A DNA stretch of 64,000 nucleotides, taken from CAYTAU01 sp964442075. GTDB taxonomy: Bacteria > Bacteroidota > Bacteroidia > Bacteroidales > CAYTAU01. Position numbers and translations under genes: made by a program. Numbering within the stretch: position 1 is the stretch's first letter; each line of letters begins with the position of its first letter. The stretch is taken from assembly GCA_964442075.1 (NCBI GenBank), contig CAYTWH010000017.1, forward strand, positions 1 through 64,000, in the 5' to 3' direction. A model generated the notes under the pieces. That model saw nothing but the letters and a program-made list of their open reading frames with translations. It was not told the DNA's origin and made no database searches. Of this stretch, positions 27,580 to 36,421 are shown one piece after another.

Positions 27580-28593
27580 ATGCAAACAAAATCTTACCAA
27601 AGAGATGATGTCTCTGTTTTTAATCAAATCTTACGAAAAAAATTCTGTCCTAATGATGATAGTGGAGCATCAAAAAAAGTTCTACTTGAGATGGTCCAGA
27701 AAATTAACAAAAAGGAAATCAAATTTAAGGGATTGGAAATTGATAAAAAAGAAGAACAAAACAAGATCAATATTTTAGAATATGGATATAAAGAAAGTAG
27801 CGATGTGAAATTTGAATTTGTTCAAGATGTATTTGAGAACAAATCTAAAATTATATTAATACCAAAGAAAATATATGAGCTTGAAGACAAAATAGAGCTT
27901 CCCTATCCTCCAAGTCATAAGGCGAAATTATACCTGGACTTTTTATCAGATACATTTGAGAGACTAAAAATTAAGGCTGTAAATGTTGTTAGAGAAACTC
28001 ATGATACCAATAACATAGAATTATATGCAAAGAAAAATATTCAGATGGCACAAAGAATTTTCTATGATGCAAGAATGGTATTAAATAAAACTCAGATTAA
28101 AGGAGATAGAAATATTATTTTTTTAGTGTTTGCACAAAATGTGTTTATCATCAATGTTATTCTTTTTTATCAGAATATGTTCAGCTCATTCTATAATGAA
28201 AAGAAAATGACTAAGAAAAGTTTAAAAGCAGAATTATATGATTCTGTTGGAATGAATATTATGATGGAACCGGTAGCTAAATATGGAAATGCTCCTAAAG
28301 AAGAAAAGAATATTGATGCTGGATTTAAACCGATAAAATGGAATGGTCAGATTAATACCTTGATTACATATCATTATGATTTTATGAATGAAAGAATGAT
28401 AAATAAAAAAACTTATTTTGAAGCAAGTATTGAAGAAATGGCTGAATTTATTCATAGAAGCTTTATAGATAAAAACGGAAATCCAATAAATAAAAACACA
28501 ATTAGAATTTGTTTGCAAGATTATAGAGATGATAAAAGAGTAAAAGGGAAAAAGCGAATTGATATATCAAAATATGTTTTGATGGAAGAGTAA
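27580..28593 (+). CDS. Mobile-element protein with RteC-like C-terminus
   Basis: 337 residues, Lys-rich and mostly helical. I do not recognise it with certainty. The C-terminal 90 residues (KWNGQINTLITYHYDFM, then FEASIEEMAEFIHRSF, NKNTIRICLQDYRDD and a terminal basic DISKYVL) follow the pattern of RteC-type regulators of Bacteroidota conjugative elements, a winged-helix-like DNA-binding end. A hydrophobic stretch around residues 175-205 is unusual for that family. Upstream of an excisionase-like gene and a VapE gene, it fits an element-control role. A replication-initiator role is also possible. Confidence 0.5.
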   Translation: MQTKSYQRDDVSVFNQILRKKFCPNDDSGASKKVLLEMVQKINKKEIKFKGLEIDKKEEQNKINILEYGYKESSDVKFEFVQDVFENKSKIILIPKKIYELEDKIELPYPPSHKAKLYLDFLSDTFERLKIKAVNVVRETHDTNNIELYAKKNIQMAQRIFYDARMVLNKTQIKGDRNIIFLVFAQNVFIINVILFYQNMFSSFYNEKKMTKKSLKAELYDSVGMNIMMEPVAKYGNAPKEEKNIDAGFKPIKWNGQINTLITYHYDFMNERMINKKTYFEASIEEMAEFIHRSFIDKNGNPINKNTIRICLQDYRDDKRVKGKKRIDISKYVLMEE

Positions 28594-28673
28594 CTTAAAA
28601 ACATCAGAATACATTAAAATTCCAAGCTAAAAGACATAAATTTAATCAGATTGCATCTAATAGCATTAAAAGT

Positions 28674-28956
28674 AAAAAGGTATCAGAATTTCTGCTGCCT
28701 TTTTTCATTTTAATTTGATACCTTTTTTAAGCTAAAAATACTATGGTGCTAATATTTAAGCACATGAAAATAAAAAGGTATCAAACTACTCTGATACTTT
28801 TTTATTCCAAATAAAGTTTATTGTAAGATAATCAATCTCGTAATAATTAAAAGGTATCAAACTGCTCTGATACTTTTTTATTCCAAAAATAGTTTACTGT
28901 AAGACAATTAGACATGTAATAAAAAAAAGGTATCAAATTAAAAAAGATACTTTTTA
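28674..28956. repeat. Array of four hairpins built on GGTATCA, two within a 76-bp direct repeat
   Basis: Four stem-loops start at about 28674, 28772, 28849 and 28921. Each has AAAAGGTATCA paired with TGATAC(C)TTTTTT or a close variant. Hairpins two and three lie in direct repeats spaced 76 bp apart. Between them the sequence (TTTATTCCAAA followed by GTTTA(T/C)TGTAAGA) is also conserved, so the unit is larger than a terminator. They fill gap 28594-29068 between the RteC-like gene and the HTH gene. They may be tandem terminators, binding sites, iteron-like sites or small RNAs. Confidence 0.75.
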
Positions 28957-29068
28957 TACTTTTTACTCTCCATAACATTGCAAAAGTTTTTGTTGCAACA
29001 GAAACAATAAAAGAACTGGAAGTCGCGAAGCCAGATCAAGTATTGTTTAATTTTTAAAAACTAATGTA

Positions 29069-29359
29069 ATGAATGTAATAACTATAGAATCCGATGCTTT
29101 TAAGCAAATAATGGATAAACTAAAAGGTCTTGATGACAAATTCGTAGAATTAAAAATGGAAGCTGATACTCCACTTAGTGAGCGATGGCTCGATAATCAA
29201 GATGTAATGCTTCTTTTAAAAATTAGTAAAAGAACTCTTCAATCATATAGAGATGATAGCAAAATACCATTCTCACAGATTGGGAATAAAATCTACTATA
29301 GGGCTTCAGATATTGAGAAGTTCCTAAAGAAGAATTATAGAAAAATACGAAGCTATTAA
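29069..29359 (+). CDS. Excisionase/HTH_17-type DNA-binding protein
   Basis: 96 residues. A short coiled N-terminus is followed by a MerR-like winged helix (WLDNQDVMLLLKISKRTLQ, then SQIGNKIYYRASDIEKFLKK). Such proteins are standard in Bacteroidota integrative elements, where they act as excision factors or regulators. It lies 12 bp upstream of the VapE-type gene and shares its transcript. Confidence 0.85.
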   Translation: MNVITIESDAFKQIMDKLKGLDDKFVELKMEADTPLSERWLDNQDVMLLLKISKRTLQSYRDDSKIPFSQIGNKIYYRASDIEKFLKKNYRKIRSY

Positions 29360-29371
29360 GGAGAGAAAGAT

Positions 29372-31426
29372 ATGACAGAGCTAAGTATATTTCAAAACTT
29401 CAATAAAGTTGTAGAGAATAAAACCTTTGATACCATTGCGGAGATTATCCGCAGTGGTAAATTCAAAGGACCAATAGAAAAACTCCAGACACTCTTAAAG
29501 GAAGGAAAAGACAAAGAATATGCAGCAAAGAAGAAATCTTTGCTTGCATTTACTCCATCGGCACAATATAAAGGTGGCAGAAAAGCTGAATTTCTTGAAG
29601 AGTACTCTAAAATTATCATTCTTGATATTGACAAGCTTGAAAATAATTTGCAAAAATTTAGAACAAAAGCTATCAAATGTAAATTCACATATTCTTGTTT
29701 TATAAGTCCAAGTGGCAAAGGATTAAAGATATTGGTTAGAACCGAGAATAGTGTAACAAAGCATCTTGAAACATTCTTAAAGGTCCAGGCTTATTATGAG
29801 AAGCTCTTAGGCATTAAAATAGATCCTTCGGGCAAAGATGTATCTCGTCTTTGCTTTTTCTCATACGATAAGGATATATACCACAACAAAGAGTCAGAAA
29901 ATTTTAAAACCGAGATACCAATGAGTATTAAGAGTGATATAGAAAAACTAATAGAACAGATTGAAGGAAATAGAATTGATATTACAAGTAATTATGATGA
30001 TTGGATAAAGATTGGTTTTGCTATTGAAAGTGAATTTGGTGAATCAGGCAGACATTATTTTCATGCAATAAGCAAATTAAATCACGATTATAGTGCTGAA
30101 CACTGTAATGAGCAATATTCAAAATGCTTAAAGAATAATAATTCTGGGATTACAATTAAAACACTATTTCATTTTGCAAAACAGAATGGTATTGTAATAA
30201 AATCATTGAATAAGCGAGTTACACAAAAAGTTACTAAAAAGGTTAAAACTGAAATTAAAGAGGATAAAAAAATAACTGCAAATAAATTCAATATTACTGA
30301 AGAATATTTAAAGCAGAGATATGAAATTCGCTATAATACTGTAAGTAATAAGTTTGAATATAAAGAAAAGGGAACAAATGAGTATGAGGATTTAAATGAA
30401 AACAATCTGTATGTAAAGCTTCAAAAGGACAACATTAATTTAAGTCTAAATAATTTAGTAGCATTATTGAAGTCCGATTTTGTAAACCGACATGATCCAT
30501 TTCTTGAGTATTTTGAAAGGTTACCGGATTGGGATGAAGAAAACGATTATGTAGAGCATTTATGTAGTTTTATTAAAGTAAAAGACCAGGAACGTTTTAA
30601 TCATCATTTTTTGAAATGGTTGGTAAGAACTGTAAAAACTGCTACAGAAAAGAACTCATATAATAAACAAGCATTTGTACTTGTAAGCAATCATCAGAAT
30701 TCAGGAAAATCAACATTTTGTCGATTTCTTTGTCCAAAAACATTATCAGGATATATTGCTGAAAATATAGGAACCGATAAGGATAGTCATGTAGCAATTA
30801 CAGAAAATTTTCTTATCAACTTAGATGAACTATCACAAGCAGAAAAAGCTGAGATTAATGCTTTTAAATCAATGTTCTCAAAGGATAAAGTAAAAGCAAG
30901 GCTTACTTATGACAAGCGAGCTTCAGTACATATTAGAAGAGCAAGTTTCATTGGTTCAACAGACAAATGGGAATTTCTAACTGATGAAAATGGATCTGTG
31001 CGATGGCTCTGCATGGAAGTTGATTATATTGATTGGAATTACAGCAAAGATGTTGATATGGATAAGGTTTATGCTCAAATATGGTATTTAGTAAAAGATA
31101 AGGATTTTGTTTTTGATTTAACTCGTGAAGAAATTGCAGAAAATGATAAAATCAATAAGAAATTTCAGATTTCAACTCCAGAGAGTGATTTGGTAGATAG
31201 ATTTTTTGCTCCATCAAATAATGAACAGACAGATTTGTTTTACAATGCTACTGAAATTTTAGAATATATAATGAGTAGAACTTCAGTAAAGTTATTACCT
31301 GAGAAAGTAGGCAAGGCTTTACGTTATTTAGATTTTGAAAGAATAGCAAGAAAAATAAAGGGGAAAGTAAAACATGGCTACTGGGTAAAAATATTAAATT
31401 CTAATAATTTAAAAAATGAACATTAG
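29372..31426 (+). CDS. BT4734-like / VapE primase-helicase of a mobile element
   Basis: 684 residues. The N-terminal ~180 residues match the BT4734/VirE-N pattern (LAFTPSAQYKGGRK, then IIILDIDKLE, FISPSGKGLKI and IDPSGKDVSRLCF). They are followed by a primase C-terminal-like helical segment (DDWIKIGFAIESEFGE). The C-terminal half is a VapE superfamily ATPase with Walker A NHQNSGKSTFCRFL, Walker B FLINLDEL and an arginine-rich sensor region (KARLTYDKRASVHIRRASF). Proteins of this kind start replication of satellites, phages and conjugative elements. It is preceded by GAGAGAAAG as a ribosome-binding site and follows the HTH gene. Confidence 0.92.
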   Translation: MTELSIFQNFNKVVENKTFDTIAEIIRSGKFKGPIEKLQTLLKEGKDKEYAAKKKSLLAFTPSAQYKGGRKAEFLEEYSKIIILDIDKLENNLQKFRTKAIKCKFTYSCFISPSGKGLKILVRTENSVTKHLETFLKVQAYYEKLLGIKIDPSGKDVSRLCFFSYDKDIYHNKESENFKTEIPMSIKSDIEKLIEQIEGNRIDITSNYDDWIKIGFAIESEFGESGRHYFHAISKLNHDYSAEHCNEQYSKCLKNNNSGITIKTLFHFAKQNGIVIKSLNKRVTQKVTKKVKTEIKEDKKITANKFNITEEYLKQRYEIRYNTVSNKFEYKEKGTNEYEDLNENNLYVKLQKDNINLSLNNLVALLKSDFVNRHDPFLEYFERLPDWDEENDYVEHLCSFIKVKDQERFNHHFLKWLVRTVKTATEKNSYNKQAFVLVSNHQNSGKSTFCRFLCPKTLSGYIAENIGTDKDSHVAITENFLINLDELSQAEKAEINAFKSMFSKDKVKARLTYDKRASVHIRRASFIGSTDKWEFLTDENGSVRWLCMEVDYIDWNYSKDVDMDKVYAQIWYLVKDKDFVFDLTREEIAENDKINKKFQISTPESDLVDRFFAPSNNEQTDLFYNATEILEYIMSRTSVKLLPEKVGKALRYLDFERIARKIKGKVKHGYWVKILNSNNLKNEH

Positions 31427-31433
31427 TAGTTGC

Positions 31434-31540
31434 AACCTATAACTATATTTTATAATAAATTAAAAATAAATAAGATATAAGAGTTATAAGTATTTCTTTA
31501 GAGCATGAAACCAACTTGCTACTTGTAACAGTTATAGGTT
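31434..31540. repeat. Separated inverted repeat after the VapE gene
   Basis: AACCTATAACT at 31434-31444 and its exact complement AGTTATAGGTT at 31530-31540 bracket 85 bp of AT-rich DNA, a few bases past the VapE stop codon. It may be an origin-proximal structure or a binding-site pair. The rest of gap 31427-31680 is featureless. Confidence 0.4.
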
Positions 31541-31680
31541 AACAGAAGGATGCAAGTAAAAAAAACAAAAACAGACTTGCTTGAACTATCTGTACAATTG
31601 GTGTATATGGCAAAAGGTTGCAGGGTTTCACCCAAAAAACGCAAAAAAAAGTTTTAAAATATTTTAATAAATAAATAAAA

Positions 31681-32226
31681 ATGAGTTTACACGATTTTAT
31701 AAAAGACAATGCAAGCATAAACGGAGTTTCAGGAGATGTTTGCTCTGATATTTTAAGAGATAAAGATTTTCCAATAAAAGATTCTGACCTAGATCAAATA
31801 AATTATATAAGAAGAAAAGCGATGTTTCATTCTCATATAAAGGATGAATTATTGGAAGTAATTTCTTCATACAAGAATCATCAAAATGATAATTACTATT
31901 CTAATAGGAAATCAAAATACCCTATTGAAATCCCCAAGCAATTTAATATTGAATCTGTATTGATTAAAGCTTATGATGACTACAAAGTATATTTATTTGA
32001 TGATACACAAGATTATGTAATTGTTATTGATTTAAAATTATCATACTGGAGAAATAAAATAACAGTAATAAGATCTAATCAAATAAAGATGCGTGATTTT
32101 TTAGACGTTAAGATTAACCCTGCAAATGCTTTACAACAATTAAGAGAATGTAAATTTTCAAAAGTTATTAAGCCAGACCAAGAAACAGTTGAAAATGTTA
32201 TTAGTATTTTGAGTAATACTAATTAA
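31681..32226 (+). CDS. Hypothetical protein with YozE/SAM-like N-terminus
   Basis: 181 residues. The first 65 (HDFIKDNASINGVSGDVCSD, then DKDFPIKDSDLDQINYI and FHSHIKDELLEVISSYK) resemble the small helical YozE/SAM-like domain known from Firmicutes YozE. The C-terminal 100 residues are beta-rich (LIKAYDDYKVYLFDDTQDYV, then LKLSYWRNKITVIRSN) and unassigned. It lies after the VapE gene and before the sequence that repeats the putative attachment fragment, so it is probably cargo of that element. Confidence 0.7.
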   Translation: MSLHDFIKDNASINGVSGDVCSDILRDKDFPIKDSDLDQINYIRRKAMFHSHIKDELLEVISSYKNHQNDNYYSNRKSKYPIEIPKQFNIESVLIKAYDDYKVYLFDDTQDYVIVIDLKLSYWRNKITVIRSNQIKMRDFLDVKINPANALQQLRECKFSKVIKPDQETVENVISILSNTN

Positions 32227-32394
32227 AGTAAGTTTGCTATAGTTTTATATGGATATATTGAGCATATTTATATCTATTCCAAATAATTATGTTTTGTATG
32301 CTCAAAATCATAGGATTATCACTTGGATTTTTGAGGAATTATATTAATTTTAGGTTTTGAATAAACATTTGAAATAATGGGAAATATATCCAAA

Positions 32395-32408
32395 GAGAAA
32401 GAGGATTA
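32395..32408. other. 14-bp copy of the tRNA-like fragment at the right edge of the VapE element
   Basis: GAGAAAGAGGATTA here matches 25360-25373 exactly and in the same orientation. If both are attachment sites, they bracket a unit of about 7 kb carrying Fic, the RteC-like protein, the HTH protein, VapE and the YozE-like gene. The sequence is A/G-rich, so chance is a real alternative. Gap 32227-32487 holds nothing else clear. Confidence 0.25.
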
Positions 32409-32487
32409 AGAAGAGGCAATGGAAAATTTATAAAAATAAATTCAAATGGCAGAATTTGAAAAATGTGTTTAATCAAATAAAGTTCTT

Positions 32488-35400
32488 ATGAAAATAATAA
32501 ATAATCAAGATACACTTTTAATCGATGAATTAATATCTATAGTTAGTTCAAGTTCTAACATCTATATTAGTTGCAATAAGTTTACTGCTTATGCAATTTT
32601 CGATTTAATTGACATTGCAAATAATTCTAAAAGTGTAAAAGTTTTACTAAATATTGATAATGATACTGAGAATGAATTTAGGTTTATTCAGAGCAACGAC
32701 GAAAAAGAATTAAATTTATTATTAGATCGTAAATATAGAATTAATAAAACAATAGATTTATTAGAAAACAACCTAAAAATAAGAAAAGGAAGTTTAGCAA
32801 ATCAAAATATTATTATTGTAGAAAATAATAATACATCAACTCATTTTTCGCTTACACCTCTTGAATTAGATTCGGTAGGTTTAGGTGTGTTACCTACCAA
32901 AATGCCAATATTAATAAATAAGGTTGAAGACGAAAACAATCCGTATTTGCAACTTTTTAAAGATACCTGGGAATATAGTTCTCAAATACTAAACGACACA
33001 ATAATTGATTATTTAAAAACAGGAACTAAAAATATTTCAGGGGAAGATATTTACAAGTACAGTATTCGTGAAATATTTCATTACTCTACAATAAGTGAAC
33101 GTGCTGATGAAAAACTACAAAAAGTAGGTTTTAAAGATTCTAAGGTATGGGATATGCTTTATAATTTCCAGAAAGATGCTGTTATTGGTGCAATAGAAAA
33201 AATTGAAACTTATGGCGGTTGTATTATTGCTGATAGTGTTGGACTTGGAAAAACATTTGAGGCTCTTGCTGTAATGAAATACTATCAATTAAGAAATGAT
33301 AGAATTTTAGTTCTTGCACCAAAAAAATTACGTGAAAACTGGACTGTATATCAATTAAACGATAAAAGAAATATTCTTGCCGAAGATCGATTAAATTACG
33401 ATGTATTAAATCATACCGATTTAACTCGTATGAAAGGAAAATCTGGCGATATTGACCTTGAAATGATTAATTGGGGAAATTATGATTTAGTTGTAATTGA
33501 CGAATCGCATAATTTTAGAAACAACCCTAATAAACGAGAAGGTATTACTCGATATAAACGATTAATGAACGATGTTATAAAATCGAACATAAGAACAAAA
33601 GTTTTAATGCTTTCGGCAACTCCAGTAAATAACCGTATGAATGATTTAAAAAATCAAATTTCGTTTATTACCGAAGGAAACGATAGTGCTTATAGCGAGT
33701 ATGGTATTGATAGCATTACTCAAACAATGCGTGATGCTCAACGTAGGTTTACGAGTTGGTTTAAAAATGGCGACCCCGATAACTTAGATGTAAATAATCT
33801 AATGTCCAAATTAGATGGTTCGTATTTTAAAATATTGGATATGCTAACTATTGCAAGATCTCGAAAACATATAATAAAATATTATGACACTACTGAAGTT
33901 GGCAAATTCCCTAACCGATTAGATCCAATAACAATTACACCAGAGATTGACACGCAAAATAGATTTAAGGATATTGAACAGATATATGACGAAATAAGTA
34001 TGTTAACTTTAGCCGCCTATACACCTTTAGCTTATGTTAGGGCAGATAAACGAGAGTTTTATGAAGAAAAATATGATATCGATACTGGAAAAGGAGGTGT
34101 ATTTAGACAAGTTGACCGTGAGCAAAGCTTAATTTATTTAATGCGCATAAATTTATTAAAACGTCTCGAAAGTTCAATTCACTCTTTTCAACTTACTATT
34201 GAAAAACTAATAAAAATAATTGATGAAAATTTAAACCAGTTAGAGCAACAAACAAATGAATATTTAGATCTGGAAATTACTGAAATTGATATTGACGACA
34301 CACAATTAGAAGACTTATTAGTTGGAGGTAAAACAAAGGTTTTAATTAGCGATATTGACACAATTAGATGGAGGCAAGATTTACAACAAGACAAAACTGT
34401 TTTGTTAAATCTGTTATCTAATATAAAATTAATTGATGTAAGCCGAGATGCAAAATTGCATACACTTAAACAATTAATAACCAAAAAACTTAAAAACCCA
34501 ATTAACAAAGGAAACAAAAAAGTAATTATTTTTTCTGCTTTTGCCGATACGGTTAATTATTTGCATAAAGAACTTAAAGAATGGTTACTAACCGACAACG
34601 GCTTATATTCTGCATTAGTTACAGGTTCGGGTAATAACAAAACCAATATGCCTAATTGCAGAACCGATTTAAACTCAATTCTTACCAATCTTTCGCCTAA
34701 ATCTAAAAGCAGAAAAGATATTTTCCCTGATGAAGAAAACGAAATAGATATAATGTTTTGTACAGACTGTATTTCAGAAGGTCAAAACTTACAAGATTGC
34801 GATTATCTAGTAAACTACGATATACATTGGAATCCTGTTCGTATTATTCAGCGTTTTGGTAGAATAGACCGTATTGGCTCTACAAACGATAATATTCAGT
34901 TAGTAAACTTTTTTCCGAGTATGGAACTCGATAATTTTATCGACTTAGTAGCAAGAGTACAAGGTAAAATGGTTATGCTTGATGTTTCTGCAACAGGAGA
35001 AGACAATATTATTAGTAAAAATAGTAGAGAAATGCAAGATCTCGACTATCGTAAAATTCAATTAAAACAATTACAAGATCAGGTTATTGATTTAGAAGAT
35101 GTGAAAGGTTCAATTTCTATTACTGATTTAACTTTTAATGATTTTAAAATAGATTTAGAAAAAAGTAGCGATCAACAGCTCGAAACATTAAACCATATTC
35201 CCCCTGCATCTTATGCTATTGTAAAATCTAATTTAGAACAAGTTAAACAAGGTGTTTTGTTTTGCTTAAAAGATACTAACGAACGAAGTCAGACCAAATT
35301 AAAAAATAATATTTTATACCCGTTCTTTTTGGTTTATATAAGTATGGATGGAGAAGAAATTGTAAAAGCATCGCAAACAAAATTAGCATTAGACTATTTT

Positions 35401-35649
35401 CGAAAACTTTGTATGGGAAATAACGAGGTAGATAACTCGCTAACCGAAATGTTTAGCAAAGAAACAACAGGCGATAAAAAAATGCTAGAATATACAACAT
35501 TGCTAAAAACTGCTATGCACGAAGTTATTGGAGTGCAACAAGAAGTTGGTTTAGACTCTCTTGCTACACAAGGTGGAACTACAATGCTAAGCAAAGAGGT
35601 AAACAAACAAGAAAATTTAGAATTAGTAAGTTATTTAATTATTAAATAA
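32488..35649 (+). CDS. SNF2/HepA-like helicase with PLD-like N-terminal domain
   Basis: 1053 residues. Residues 1-180 look like a phospholipase-D-like fold (NIYISCNKFTAYAIFDLIDI, then ANQNIIIVENNN and THFSLTPLELDSVGLGV) without a proper HxK catalytic pair, so probably inactive. The superfamily 2 engine follows: motif I IIADSVGLGKT (about 247), motif II VVIDESHNF (about 337), motif III LMLSATPVNN, and motifs V-VI TDCISEGQNLQD with IIQRFGRIDRIG (about 787). It is a probable DNA-translocating ATPase of a defence system. Its stop codon directly abuts the start of the DUF4391 gene, and the Mod methylase follows 2 bp later, giving a tight three-gene operon. Confidence 0.93.
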   Translation: MKIINNQDTLLIDELISIVSSSSNIYISCNKFTAYAIFDLIDIANNSKSVKVLLNIDNDTENEFRFIQSNDEKELNLLLDRKYRINKTIDLLENNLKIRKGSLANQNIIIVENNNTSTHFSLTPLELDSVGLGVLPTKMPILINKVEDENNPYLQLFKDTWEYSSQILNDTIIDYLKTGTKNISGEDIYKYSIREIFHYSTISERADEKLQKVGFKDSKVWDMLYNFQKDAVIGAIEKIETYGGCIIADSVGLGKTFEALAVMKYYQLRNDRILVLAPKKLRENWTVYQLNDKRNILAEDRLNYDVLNHTDLTRMKGKSGDIDLEMINWGNYDLVVIDESHNFRNNPNKREGITRYKRLMNDVIKSNIRTKVLMLSATPVNNRMNDLKNQISFITEGNDSAYSEYGIDSITQTMRDAQRRFTSWFKNGDPDNLDVNNLMSKLDGSYFKILDMLTIARSRKHIIKYYDTTEVGKFPNRLDPITITPEIDTQNRFKDIEQIYDEISMLTLAAYTPLAYVRADKREFYEEKYDIDTGKGGVFRQVDREQSLIYLMRINLLKRLESSIHSFQLTIEKLIKIIDENLNQLEQQTNEYLDLEITEIDIDDTQLEDLLVGGKTKVLISDIDTIRWRQDLQQDKTVLLNLLSNIKLIDVSRDAKLHTLKQLITKKLKNPINKGNKKVIIFSAFADTVNYLHKELKEWLLTDNGLYSALVTGSGNNKTNMPNCRTDLNSILTNLSPKSKSRKDIFPDEENEIDIMFCTDCISEGQNLQDCDYLVNYDIHWNPVRIIQRFGRIDRIGSTNDNIQLVNFFPSMELDNFIDLVARVQGKMVMLDVSATGEDNIISKNSREMQDLDYRKIQLKQLQDQVIDLEDVKGSISITDLTFNDFKIDLEKSSDQQLETLNHIPPASYAIVKSNLEQVKQGVLFCLKDTNERSQTKLKNNILYPFFLVYISMDGEEIVKASQTKLALDYFRKLCMGNNEVDNSLTEMFSKETTGDKKMLEYTTLLKTAMHEVIGVQQEVGLDSLATQGGTTMLSKEVNKQENLELVSYLIIK

Positions 35650-36417
35650 ATGAGTTTAGATTACAATAACATACTAAATATTTCTAATCGTAGTGTTTTA
35701 AATACTAAGATTACAAAAGCATTTTTTTTAAGAAATTTTCATTTATCGGCAAGTGAGAAAAAAACTCTTGCAAGCATTCAAAGCATGTTGTGGTTAGCAA
35801 GTATAAAGCCTCATGTTGCAAACATACAGCAAGTTGAAAATAAGCAGTATAAATACGAAGAAATACAAATAATGATTTGCACTGTTGCTGATAATAAATT
35901 AGACAACAATGTTTGGGAAAAACATCAAACTCTATTTCAAAAACATATTACTTATCAAATAATATTAATAATTGAAAACCATAACGAATTTGTTATTAAT
36001 ACTTGTGATAAACGTATAAACTTAAACGATACTTCAAAACGAACTATCGAAAACTACTATACTACACCTGTAATATCTAAACTATACAAAAACGATATTT
36101 CTTCTGCCTTTTTTAAAGCAATAGATTATTCGCAATTAAATAAAACAAATTTAGAAACTACTTACAAGTCATATATTAACGCAGTTATACAATACCAAAC
36201 AGCAAATATTACTGGCTCGTTTATTAAACGACCACAAAAGCGTACTGCAAGCGATATGCAAAACTTGCTAAAAATTGAAACATTAGAAAAAGATATAATT
36301 AGTTTAAAATCACAAATAAAAAAAGAGAGCCAACTCAATAAAAAAGTAGAATTAAATATTACATTGCAGAGCAAACGTGCAAATATTGACGAAATAAAAA
36401 ATAAACTTAGTAAATAA
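35650..36417 (+). CDS. DUF4391-family protein of the restriction operon
   Basis: 255 residues. The DUF4391 pattern is recognisable: STRxxL-like NRSVLNTKITKAFFLRNFHL at the start, SIQSMLWLASIKPHVANI, and a beta-rich middle (YEEIQIMICTV, ITYQIILIIENHNEFVI). A helical or coiled C-terminus (about 205-255) follows. The function of the family is unknown to me beyond its recurring presence beside helicases and type III-like methylases. It starts on the base after the helicase stop, so expression is likely coupled. It could be an adaptor or specificity subunit. Confidence 0.8.
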   Translation: MSLDYNNILNISNRSVLNTKITKAFFLRNFHLSASEKKTLASIQSMLWLASIKPHVANIQQVENKQYKYEEIQIMICTVADNKLDNNVWEKHQTLFQKHITYQIILIIENHNEFVINTCDKRINLNDTSKRTIENYYTTPVISKLYKNDISSAFFKAIDYSQLNKTNLETTYKSYINAVIQYQTANITGSFIKRPQKRTASDMQNLLKIETLEKDIISLKSQIKKESQLNKKVELNITLQSKRANIDEIKNKLSK

Positions 36418-36421
36418 TACT

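Noticed and set aside
27494..27778. 94-codon frame overlapping the RteC-like gene
   Set aside because: It is out of frame with the longer, better-supported gene at 27580 and has no recognisable content.
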